Shown in pieces: positions 43,782-50,873 of a stretch of DNA of 64,000 nt. Source of the DNA: Sphingomonas montanisoli (GTDB taxonomy: Bacteria; Pseudomonadota; Alphaproteobacteria; Sphingomonadales; Sphingomonadaceae); NCBI RefSeq assembly GCF_008274695.1, contig NZ_VTOU01000001.1, positions 310,001 through 374,000 of the forward strand, written 5' to 3'. The translations under genes and the position numbers were made by a program. The stretch's first letter is position 1; each line of letters begins with the position of its first letter. The notes beneath the pieces are model-generated. The model did no database searches and was not told the DNA's origin. It saw only the letters and a list, made by a program, of their open reading frames with translations.

Positions 43782-44530
43782 GCGACTTCGGCGGCAAGAT
43801 TGCACTGGTGACAGGCGCCGGCAGCGGCATCGGCCGCGAGACAGCCTTGTTCTTTGCGCGCGCGGGCGCCCGCGTCGCCTGCGCCGACCTGAACGAGGAG
43901 GCGCTCGACGAAACGCTGGGCTTCATCCGGCAGAAGGGCGGCGACGGCATCGCCATTCCCGCCGATCTGTCGACGCCCGAAGCGTGCGAGATGGTCGTCG
44001 CGAAGACGGTCGAGGGGCTGGGCGGGCTGCACCACGCCTTCAACAATGCCGGGGTTGCTGGCAGCTTTGGCGATCGGCTGTGGGATGCCGACGGGATCCA
44101 TCGCACGCTGTCGGTCAATCTCGAGGCGGTGATCTGGGGCATGAAGCATCAAATCGCGCACATGATCGCCAACGGTGGCGGCACGATCGTCAACACCGCC
44201 TCGATCGCGGGCATCTCCGGCAATGTCGGCACGCTCGATTATACCGCAGCCAAGCATGGCGTGGTCGGCTTCAGCAAGGCGGCTGCGATGATGTACGGGC
44301 CGCAGGGTATCCGCATCAACGTCGTCTGCCCCGGCCTGATCCAGACCGGCATGACGACGATCGAGGGCCGGCCGATAACCGAAGCCGGCCTCAAGAAGCT
44401 CAGCCCGGTCACCGGGCAGATGGGCGAACCGGCCGACATCGCGGAAGCGGTGCTGTGGCTGTCGAGTCAGAAATCCAAGTTCGTGTACGGAATTGCGCTG
44501 CCTGTGGACGGCGGCTTCTCGATCAACTGA
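43778..44530 (+). CDS. short-chain dehydrogenase/reductase (SDR) 1
   Basis: 250-residue classical SDR. The cofactor motif is ALVTGAGSGIGRETALFFAR (9-28), with Asp in ACADLNEEAL suggesting NAD preference. NNAG is present (AFNNAGVAG), the catalytic Ser/Tyr/Lys are in VNTASIAGISG and LDYTAAKHGVVGF, and it ends PVDGGFSIN. It is translationally coupled to the IclR gene and followed by a second SDR after 21 nt. It probably oxidises or reduces a hydroxyl/keto group on the pathway intermediate. Confidence 0.92.
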   Translation: MSDFGGKIALVTGAGSGIGRETALFFARAGARVACADLNEEALDETLGFIRQKGGDGIAIPADLSTPEACEMVVAKTVEGLGGLHHAFNNAGVAGSFGDRLWDADGIHRTLSVNLEAVIWGMKHQIAHMIANGGGTIVNTASIAGISGNVGTLDYTAAKHGVVGFSKAAAMMYGPQGIRINVVCPGLIQTGMTTIEGRPITEAGLKKLSPVTGQMGEPADIAEAVLWLSSQKSKFVYGIALPVDGGFSIN

Positions 44531-44551
44531 CAATAAGACGGGAGAGGGATC

Positions 44552-45337
44552 ATGGAAAAGCTGGAGTTTCACGGCCGCGCGGCGGTCATCACGGGCGCGG
44601 GTTCGGGTATCGGCCGTGCGCTTGCGCATGAGGCGGTCAGCCGCGGCATGGCGGTCGCCATCGCCGATGTGAATGCCGAAGGGCTTGAGGAGACCGCCGA
44701 GGCGCTGCGCCAGCGCCAGGCCAAGGTCGTCTCGCAGGTCGTCGACGTCCGCTCGGCGGAGGCGGTCGAAGCGTTCGCCGTGGCCTGCTTCGACGCCTTC
44801 CCGTCGATCGCGGCGGTTTACGCCAATGCCGGCATCATCCGCTATCAGGACACGCCCCGGCTCGATCTCGAAAAGTTCAAGTTCACGATCGACGTCAACC
44901 TGTACGGCGTCGTCCACATGCTGCACAGCTTCGTAGGTCGCATGATGGATCGAGCCGAGCCCGCGCAGTTCGTCGCCACCGGTTCGCAGGCGAGCTTCGT
45001 CGTCGCACCCGAAATCGCCGCTTATGCCGCCAGCAAGCACGGCGTGTGGGCGCTGACCGAGACGCTGAACATGGAACTGACCAAGCAGGATTCGCCGGTC
45101 CGCGCCTCGATGCTCGCCCCGCCGCGCGTCGCGACCGGCATCGTCGCCACCACCGTCGGCCGCGTCCGCGATGCGCAGGGCGAAGCCGCCGCCGACGATT
45201 TCTTTGCCAGCCTGATGCCGCCTGAATTCGTCGCCAAGCTGACGATGGACAAGACCGAGGCGCGCGAACTCTACATCCTGCCCGACATGACCTATCAAGG
45301 CATGTTCAACGATCGCATCGCGCCGCTGGTGGCCTGA
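44552..45337 (+). CDS. short-chain dehydrogenase/reductase (SDR) 2
   Basis: 261-residue classical SDR. The cofactor motif is AAVITGAGSGIGRALAHEAV (10-29), with Asp in VAIADVNAEGL (NAD-type). The N-A-G string reads YANAGIIRYQ, and the catalytic residues are in VATGSQASFV and AAYAASKHGVWALTE. The tail (FFASLMPPEFVAKLTM) is longer than in SDR 1. GGGAGAGGG precedes the ATG. It is third in the IclR-SDR-SDR-hydrolase operon, with the next gene starting 2 nt after its stop. Confidence 0.92.
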   Translation: MEKLEFHGRAAVITGAGSGIGRALAHEAVSRGMAVAIADVNAEGLEETAEALRQRQAKVVSQVVDVRSAEAVEAFAVACFDAFPSIAAVYANAGIIRYQDTPRLDLEKFKFTIDVNLYGVVHMLHSFVGRMMDRAEPAQFVATGSQASFVVAPEIAAYAASKHGVWALTETLNMELTKQDSPVRASMLAPPRVATGIVATTVGRVRDAQGEAAADDFFASLMPPEFVAKLTMDKTEARELYILPDMTYQGMFNDRIAPLVA

Positions 45338-45339
45338 TC

Positions 45340-46257
45340 ATGGCGCTCGTGGCTGAAGAACAGGCGCTCGTCGACATGATGAGCGCCGCGCGTCCGACCC
45401 CCAAGAAGGATACGGACGCGATCGCCTATCGCAACGCCGGGCTCGCGTTCAAACTGCCGCCCTCGAACGTAGAGGTCGCGCGGGTCGAGGATTTTGCAGT
45501 GCCCGGCCCTGCGGGTGACGTGCCGGTGCGGCTCTATTCCAACGGTGGTGAGAAGGCCCGTCCTGCCCTGCTCTACATGCATGGCGGCGGGTTCATCGGC
45601 GGCAATATCGGGACGCATGACGATCTGTGCCGCCGCATCGCGGTGGAAAGCGACTGGATCGTCATCTCGATCGAATATCGCCTGTCGCCCGAGGTCCGCT
45701 TCCCCGGCGCGCTCGAGGATTGCTACGCAGTGCTCAAATGGGCGTCGCAAAGCCCCAAGGGCATCGACGGGTCGACCCTTGCGGTCGGCGGCGACAGCGC
45801 TGGCGGCAATCTCACCGGCGCGATCACGCTGCTTGCGCGCGAGCGCGGCGGCCCGAAGATCGCACATCAGTTGCTCCTCTATCCGATGCTCGACGCGGCC
45901 TGCGTCGGTTCATCCTATGAAGAGAACGCCACCGGCTATTTCCTGACCAGCGAAGCCTGCCGCTGGTATTGGGAGCAATATGCCGAACCCGGCTTCGACC
46001 GCACCGCGCCGCTCATGTCGCCGCTCAAGGTCGACGACGTGGCGGGCCTGCCGCCCGCGACGGTCATCACCGCCGATCACGATCCGCTGCGCGACGACGG
46101 CATCCGCTATGCCGAGCGTCTCAAGAAGGCGGGCGTTCCGGTGGAGGCGACCAACATGGTCGGCAGCTTCCACGGCTTCCTGAGCTTCCCGCAGCTTGCC
46201 TCGGCACAGCGCGGCGTGAAGCTGATCGCCGATGCGCTGAAAAAGGCAGCGACCTAG
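45340..46257 (+). CDS. alpha/beta hydrolase, hormone-sensitive-lipase-like
   Basis: 305-residue carboxylesterase-type hydrolase. The HSL oxyanion motif HGGGF is in LLYMHGGGFIGGNIG (about 75-89), the nucleophile Ser in VGGDSAGGNLTGAI (GDSAGG, about 147-160), the catalytic Asp in ITADHDPLRDDG and His in VGSFHGFLSF near the C-terminus. There is no signal peptide, so it is cytosolic. It could open a lactone or cleave an ester in the pathway. It is last in the IclR operon, followed by a family-B repeat. Confidence 0.9.
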   Translation: MALVAEEQALVDMMSAARPTPKKDTDAIAYRNAGLAFKLPPSNVEVARVEDFAVPGPAGDVPVRLYSNGGEKARPALLYMHGGGFIGGNIGTHDDLCRRIAVESDWIVISIEYRLSPEVRFPGALEDCYAVLKWASQSPKGIDGSTLAVGGDSAGGNLTGAITLLARERGGPKIAHQLLLYPMLDAACVGSSYEENATGYFLTSEACRWYWEQYAEPGFDRTAPLMSPLKVDDVAGLPPATVITADHDPLRDDGIRYAERLKKAGVPVEATNMVGSFHGFLSFPQLASAQRGVKLIADALKKAAT

Positions 46258-46268
46258 CCTCTAATATC

Positions 46269-46350
46269 TCGTCATTGCGAGGAGCTGAAAGCGACGAAGC
46301 AATCCACTCCAACCTCGGAGTGGATTGCTTCGCTACGCTCGCAATGACGA
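46269..46350. repeat. intergenic inverted repeat, family B (B4)
   Basis: TCGTCATTGCGAGGAGCTGA at the left and TTCGCTACGCTCGCAATGACGA at the right, with inner arms GCAATCCACTCCAACCT / AGGTTGGAGTGGATTGC-like (CGGAGTGGATTGC). It separates the convergent hydrolase and mmsA stops. Confidence 0.8.
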
Positions 46351-46373
46351 ATTGAGGATATGAGCGCGAAGGC

Positions 46374-47867
46374 TCACCCCATCGTCGGGATCACGAACGC
46401 GCTGTCGCCCGCGCCACCATCGGGCCAGCGCTGGGTCACCGTCTTGACCTTCGTGTAGAAACGGATGCCTTCGACGCCGTGCTGGTTGACGTCGCCTAAC
46501 GCCGAGCGCTTCCACCCGCCGAAGCTGTGATAGGCGACCGGCACCGGGATCGGCACGTTGATGCCGACCATGCCGACATTCACCCGCGCCGCGAATTCGC
46601 GCGCCGCATGGCCGTTGCGGGTGAAGATCGCGACGCCATTGCCGTACTGGTGCTGGCTGGGCAGCGCGAGCGCCTCCTCGAAATCCTTCGCGCGCACCAT
46701 CTGCAGGACGGGGCCGAAGATCTCCTCCTGATAAGTGCGCATCTCGGTCGTCACGCGATCGAACAGGGTCGGGCCGACAAAGAAGCCGTCCTCATGCCCC
46801 TGCAACTTGAAGCCGCGTCCGTCGATCACCAGCTCGGCGCCCTCGTCGACGCCCAGCTGGATATAGTTTTCGATCTTCGCCTTGTGCGCGGCGGTGACGA
46901 CCGGGCCGTAATGCGCTTCGGCATCGGTCGACACGCCCACGCGCAGCGCCTCGATCGCGGGGATCAGCTTCTGGCGAAGGCGGTCGGCAGTATCCTCACC
47001 CACTGGCACGACCACCGGCAGCGCCATGCAGCGCTCGCCTGCCGAACCGAAGGCCGCGCCGCACAGATCGGCGACCACCTGGTCCATGTCCGCGTCGGGC
47101 ATGACGATGCCGTGGTTCTTCGCGCCGCCCATCGCCTGGACGCGCTTTCCGGCGGCGACGCCACGATTATAGACATAATGTGCGATGTCGGAAGAACCGA
47201 CGAAACTGATCGCGCCGATCGCCGGATGATCGAGGATCGCGTCGACCATTTCCTTGTCGCCGTGAACGACCTGGAAGATGCCGTCGGGCAGGCCCGCTTC
47301 CTTCCACAGTTCGGCGATCCGCACAGGGACCGACGGGTCACGCTCCGAAGGCTTGAGGATGAAGGCGTTGCCCGTGACGATCGCCGGCCCGCACATCCAC
47401 AAGGGGATCATCGCCGGGAAGTTGAACGGGGTGATGCCCGCCGCGATGCCGATCGGCTGGCGCATCGAATAGACGTCGATGCCGGGGCCGGCGCCGATCG
47501 AGAATTCGCCCTTCATCAGATGCGGCGCACCCGCGCAGAACTCGATCACCTCGAGCCCGCGCTGGATGTCGCCCTTCGAATCCGCGACCACCTTGCCATG
47601 TTCGGACGAGAGCAGCCGTGCCAGCTCCTCCATGTTCGCCTCGATCAGTTCCTTGAAACGGAACATCACGCGCGCGCGCCGCTGCGGATTGGTCGTTGCC
47701 CATGCAGGTTGTGCAGCCTGGGCGGCGGCCACCGCCGTGTCGAGATCGGCGGCGGTCCCCAGGACGACCCGCGCCTGGACCGATCCGCTGTTCGGATCGA
47801 AAACATCGCCGAAGCGGGTGGCCTCGGCAGCCGTACCGGTGCCGAAATAGTGCGGGATCGTCTTCAT
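46374..47867 (-). CDS. mmsA: methylmalonate-semialdehyde dehydrogenase (CoA-acylating)
   Basis: 497-residue CoA-dependent aldehyde dehydrogenase of the MmsA type, oxidising (methyl)malonate semialdehyde to propionyl- or acetyl-CoA. It has VTGNAFILKPSERDPSVPVR, the NAD loop FVGSSDIAHYVYNRG and GGAKNHGIVMPDAD. The catalytic Cys is in AFGSAGERCMALPVVV, and MNVGINVPIPVPV-like text (GMVGINVPIPVPVAYHSFGG) marks MmsA against other ALDHs. It would finish valine/inositol/beta-alanine-type degradation, or here possibly a short semialdehyde from the island pathway. It lies 16 nt after the NTF2-like gene, same strand. Confidence 0.93.
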   Translation of the reverse strand: MKTIPHYFGTGTAAEATRFGDVFDPNSGSVQARVVLGTAADLDTAVAAAQAAQPAWATTNPQRRARVMFRFKELIEANMEELARLLSSEHGKVVADSKGDIQRGLEVIEFCAGAPHLMKGEFSIGAGPGIDVYSMRQPIGIAAGITPFNFPAMIPLWMCGPAIVTGNAFILKPSERDPSVPVRIAELWKEAGLPDGIFQVVHGDKEMVDAILDHPAIGAISFVGSSDIAHYVYNRGVAAGKRVQAMGGAKNHGIVMPDADMDQVVADLCGAAFGSAGERCMALPVVVPVGEDTADRLRQKLIPAIEALRVGVSTDAEAHYGPVVTAAHKAKIENYIQLGVDEGAELVIDGRGFKLQGHEDGFFVGPTLFDRVTTEMRTYQEEIFGPVLQMVRAKDFEEALALPSQHQYGNGVAIFTRNGHAAREFAARVNVGMVGINVPIPVPVAYHSFGGWKRSALGDVNQHGVEGIRFYTKVKTVTQRWPDGGAGDSAFVIPTMG

Positions 47868-47883
47868 TGTCTGGGCTTTCAGA

Positions 47884-48309
47884 TTATTGAGCTACCTGCA
47901 GCGGCGGCGCGAACAGTTCGACATTGTTCTCGCGGATCAGCCAGCCGTCCCCATCGCGGACGAGGGTCATGCGGCAGATCGCGAAGGTGAAGTTGCCGGG
48001 TGTGTCGTCCCAGCGCGAAACATAATTATAGTAGCGCGCGTGGACGATGTCGCGGGTGCCGTCCGCATAATCGGCATGCAAGTTTGCCGCGATGTGGCGC
48101 AGGCGACCTTTCAGCTGCTCGTAGGTGCTGGTGCTGACGAAGGACAGCGCCGCGCGGCCCTTGATCGGCTCGGGCGTGACGCCGATGAAGACGCCTTCAG
48201 GCTCCCACAACGCTGCCCACTCCTCGCCCATGCCTTCGTCGACGAACCAGCAATAACGGCCCAGATGGTCGCTGATCGAAACCCAGTCGTCGGTCGTGAC
48301 CTTGGTCAT
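47884..48309 (-). CDS. NTF2/SnoaL-like protein, 141 aa
   Basis: 141 residues with the cone-shaped NTF2-like fold pattern: ISDHLGRYCWFVDEGMGEEW (about 11-30), ALWEPEGVFIG, a central helix, HIAANLHADYADGTRDIVHA, and terminal strands RMTLVRDGDGWLIRENNVEL. This fold is shared by SnoaL cyclases and by beta subunits of ring-hydroxylating dioxygenases. A Rieske alpha subunit is coded 2.5 kb away, so a role as its partner or as an isomerase/dehydratase is possible but unproven. It lies just upstream of mmsA in the same transcription direction. Confidence 0.8.
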   Translation of the reverse strand: MTKVTTDDWVSISDHLGRYCWFVDEGMGEEWAALWEPEGVFIGVTPEPIKGRAALSFVSTSTYEQLKGRLRHIAANLHADYADGTRDIVHARYYNYVSRWDDTPGNFTFAICRMTLVRDGDGWLIRENNVELFAPPLQVAQ

Positions 48310-48327
48310 CTTCTATCCTCTCATCTG

Positions 48328-48399
48328 CCGTTCGTATCGAGCGAAGTCGAGATACGTTTCACCAAGCCAACATCCCTCAACTTCGCTCGGGACGAACGG
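48328..48399. repeat. intergenic inverted repeat, family D
   Basis: CCGTTCGTATCGAGCGAAGT (48328 on, 24-bp arm to 48351) is matched by an inverted copy at 48376-48399, with three mismatches, enclosing 24 bp. It lies between the lipoyl-protein gene and the NTF2-like gene, inside an otherwise co-oriented gene run. Confidence 0.7.
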
Positions 48400-48420
48400 A
48401 GGAGTTTGCTCCACCTTCGA

Positions 48421-48651
48421 TCAGTCGATCCGCCCGATCACCGTGCCGACGTCCAACTCCTCGCCGGTCGCGGCGATGATGGTCAGCTTGCCCGAAGCAG
48501 GCGCCTCGACCTCGTTGGTGGCCTTGTCGGCTTCCAGCAGGAACAGCGGCTCGCCTTCCTTGACCTCGGCGCCGTCGGCGATCAGCCATTCGGTGACCGT
48601 CCCGGCCTGCATCGAGAAACCCAGCTTGGGCAGAACGACTTCGGTGCTCAT
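48421..48651 (-). CDS. stand-alone lipoyl-domain protein, 76 aa
   Basis: The whole protein is a single lipoyl/biotinyl domain: MSTEVVLPKLGFSMQAGTVT, then EWLIADGAEVKEGEPLFLLE and ADKATNEVEAPASGKLT. The lipoylation motif DKA is intact (Lys at about 44). There is no peripheral-subunit-binding domain and no catalytic E2 acyltransferase core, and none is encoded nearby. It lies 16 nt downstream of the E1beta gene in an E1alpha-E1beta-lipoyl operon. It should receive an acyl group from the E1 enzyme and pass it on to an unidentified acceptor, or use an E2/E3 encoded elsewhere. Confidence 0.9.
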   Translation of the reverse strand: MSTEVVLPKLGFSMQAGTVTEWLIADGAEVKEGEPLFLLEADKATNEVEAPASGKLTIIAATGEELDVGTVIGRID

Positions 48652-48667
48652 TATATCTCCCTGACGC

Positions 48668-49651
48668 TCACTTGCGCTCTAGCGTGCGGCGAATGGCCGC
48701 TTCGATCTTGTCCTGGCTCCACATGAAGTTCTGCTCCAGCGGGGCCGAATAAGGGACGACCGTGTTCATCGATCCGACGCGCTGGACGGGTGCCTTGAGC
48801 GTATCGAACAGCTCCTCGTGGATCCGCGAAGAGATTTCCGCACCGACGCCGAACTGGACGACCGCCTCGTGCAGCGTCACCGCGCGCTTGGTCTTGGCGA
48901 CCGATTTGAACACGGTCTCCTGATCCCACGGCATCACGGTGCGCAGATCGACCACCTCGACCGAGATGCCCTCGGCGGCCAGCTTCTCCGCGACCGCGAG
49001 CGCATCGAGGATCGGGCGACCATAGCCGACGATCGTCACGTCGGTGCCCTCGCGCGAGACCTTGGCCTTGCCCAGCGGCGCCTCATAATCGTCGGGCACT
49101 TCGCCCTTCACGAACTGGATGTAGGTCGTCTCGACGAAGATGCAGGGATCGTCATCGAAGATGCAGCTCTTGAGCAGCGCCTTCTGATCGGCCGCATTGC
49201 TCGGCACGACGACCTTCAGGCCGGGAACGTGGGCCAGCCACGCCTCGTACATGTCCGAATGCTGCCCGCCAGCACCAATGCCCGCGCCGGACATGGTGCG
49301 GATCGTCAGCGGAACCGCCGTCTTGCCGCCCGACATGAAGCGGGTCTTGGCGGCGTGGTTGACGATCATGTCCATCGCGACCGTGATGAAGTTCATCAGC
49401 ATGATTTCGGCCACCGGCCGCATGCCCGCGATGGCTGCACCGACCGCCGCGCCCGCAATCGCCTGTTCGGAGATCGGGGTCGAACGGACCCGCGATCCGT
49501 ACTTGGTCGAAAGGCCAGCGGTCGAACCCATGATGCCGCCGCCTTCGGGATCGGCGACGTCCTCACCGAAGACCAGCACGGTCGGATCGGCGGCCATCGC
49601 CTCGTCGAGCGCCTGCTGCGTCGCCTGGCTACAGGTAATCTCGGCCATCAT
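48668..49651 (-). CDS. 2-oxoacid dehydrogenase E1 component, beta subunit
   Basis: 327-residue transketolase-like pyrimidine-binding plus C-terminal domain of an alpha2beta2 E1. It shows VFGEDVADPEGGGIMG (about 26-41), STPISEQAIAGAAVGAAIAG (about 57-76), FVETTYIQFVKGEVPDDYEA and EVVDLRTVMPWDQETVFKSV. It is closest in pattern to pyruvate/acetoin/branched-chain-type E1beta; the substrate cannot be fixed. The ATG overlaps the E1alpha stop (ATGA). Start ATG 49648 is an alternative one codon later. Confidence 0.92.
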   Translation of the reverse strand: MMAEITCSQATQQALDEAMAADPTVLVFGEDVADPEGGGIMGSTAGLSTKYGSRVRSTPISEQAIAGAAVGAAIAGMRPVAEIMLMNFITVAMDMIVNHAAKTRFMSGGKTAVPLTIRTMSGAGIGAGGQHSDMYEAWLAHVPGLKVVVPSNAADQKALLKSCIFDDDPCIFVETTYIQFVKGEVPDDYEAPLGKAKVSREGTDVTIVGYGRPILDALAVAEKLAAEGISVEVVDLRTVMPWDQETVFKSVAKTKRAVTLHEAVVQFGVGAEISSRIHEELFDTLKAPVQRVGSMNTVVPYSAPLEQNFMWSQDKIEAAIRRTLERK

Positions 49652-50637
49652 GCGTTCTCCAGCACGGTCGCGTAAACGTCGGACAGGTTCTCCGCGACGT
49701 CGGGATAAGGCGATTCCTGCGCGAAGGTGACCGCCTCGGCGATCTCTGCGGCCGCGTCGGCGTCGATCTTGGCGACCTCGTCTTCGGTCGCGATGCCGCG
49801 TTCGATCAGCAGCGCGCGCAGTTTCGGGACAGGATCGTTGGCCTTCGCCTCGGCCATCATCTCTTTGGGGATGTAGCTCGACGGATCGCCGTAATTATGC
49901 CCTTCGAAACGGAAGGTGCGCGCTTCGATCAGCGTCGGCCCCTCGCCGTCGCGGGCGCGATCGACCGCCTGACGGGCGGCCGCATACATCGCCTCGGGAT
50001 CGTTGCCGTCGACCAGAATGCCGGGCATCGCATAGCCCTTGGCGCGATCGACGATGTTGCCCGCGGTGCACAGCTCGGTCGCAGTATGTTCGGCGAACAG
50101 GTTGTTCTGGCACAGGAACACCACCGGCAGCTTCCACAGCGACGCCAGGTTCATGCTTTCGTGGAACGACCCGATATTGGTCGCGCCGTCGCCGAAGTTG
50201 GTGACGGTGACGCGCCCGTCCTTACGCTCCTGCGATGCGAGCGCGAGGCCGTTGGCGATCGGCATGCCCGAACCCACGATACCCGTCGTCACCATCACGC
50301 CCGCTTCGGGATGCGTGATGTGCATGCAGCCACCCTTGCCCTTGCACGATCCGTCGACCTTGCCGAAATATTCGGCCATCAACGCCTTGAGCGGCACGCC
50401 CTTCGCCAGATGATCATGCAGGCCACGATAGATGGTCACGACATAATCGTCCGGTTGCAGCGTGGCGGCCATCGCCGCGGCGACGATCTCCTGCCCGCGC
50501 GGCGAATAATAGTTCGCCTGCAGACGTCCTCTGCGCAGCAGCCCGCGAATGGCCTCGTCGGTCTGCTTGATCAGCGTGCTCGTCCGGTAGATCTTGATCA
50601 GATCTTCCGGTCCGGCGGCGGCGTTCGGCCTCGTCAC
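49648..50637 (-). CDS. 2-oxoacid dehydrogenase E1 component, alpha subunit (ThDP-binding)
   Basis: 329 residues from a GTG start with AGGGAGAG 5 nt upstream. The thiamine-diphosphate motif runs from GDGATNIGSFHESMNLASLW to FLCQNNLFAEHT (about 149-180). Other landmarks are RGRLQANYYSPRGQE, the phosphorylation-loop equivalent CKGKGGCMHI, and GSGMPIANGLALA. Together with E1beta it should decarboxylate a 2-oxo acid and reductively acylate a lipoyl domain, here that of the 76-aa protein downstream. It is the first gene of the operon, divergent from the Rieske oxygenase gene. Confidence 0.92.
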   Translation of the reverse strand: MTRPNAAAGPEDLIKIYRTSTLIKQTDEAIRGLLRRGRLQANYYSPRGQEIVAAAMAATLQPDDYVVTIYRGLHDHLAKGVPLKALMAEYFGKVDGSCKGKGGCMHITHPEAGVMVTTGIVGSGMPIANGLALASQERKDGRVTVTNFGDGATNIGSFHESMNLASLWKLPVVFLCQNNLFAEHTATELCTAGNIVDRAKGYAMPGILVDGNDPEAMYAAARQAVDRARDGEGPTLIEARTFRFEGHNYGDPSSYIPKEMMAEAKANDPVPKLRALLIERGIATEDEVAKIDADAAAEIAEAVTFAQESPYPDVAENLSDVYATVLENA

Positions 50638-50788
50638 TGCATCTCTCCCTTGTCGCGCCGCCCTCTTAGGCGGCCTGCCCTTGGCGGCGAAGCGGATGTT
50701 GGCGATGATCCGCCGCTGCGCGCGCCAAACGATCTTGCAATAATGCGTATAAGCGGTTCCCTGCCCACTCTTTATTGTCCATAACGCA

Positions 50789-50810
50789 AATGCATGGCGC
50801 GCATGGCATT
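50789..50810. promoter_or_regulatory. inverted repeat between the E1alpha and Rieske genes
   Basis: AATGC (50789-50793) and GCATT (50806-50810) bound an imperfect 22-bp palindrome with a GGCGCGC-type centre, in the 236-bp divergent region. A TTGCAATAATGC string lies about 50 bp away near 50736. Both are candidates for the site of the IclR regulator or another local regulator. Confidence 0.3.
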
Positions 50811-50873
50811 ATTCCGGGCAGGGAGCTATGATGCCGCCAAGAGGAGAAGCATCAAGCTATCCAGGAGCGGATG

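Noticed and set aside
48421-50637. Truncated or frameshifted E2 gene downstream of the lipoyl protein
   Set aside because: The region downstream to 48310 holds only a stop, a family-D repeat and the next gene; no fragment of an acyltransferase core is seen in any frame.
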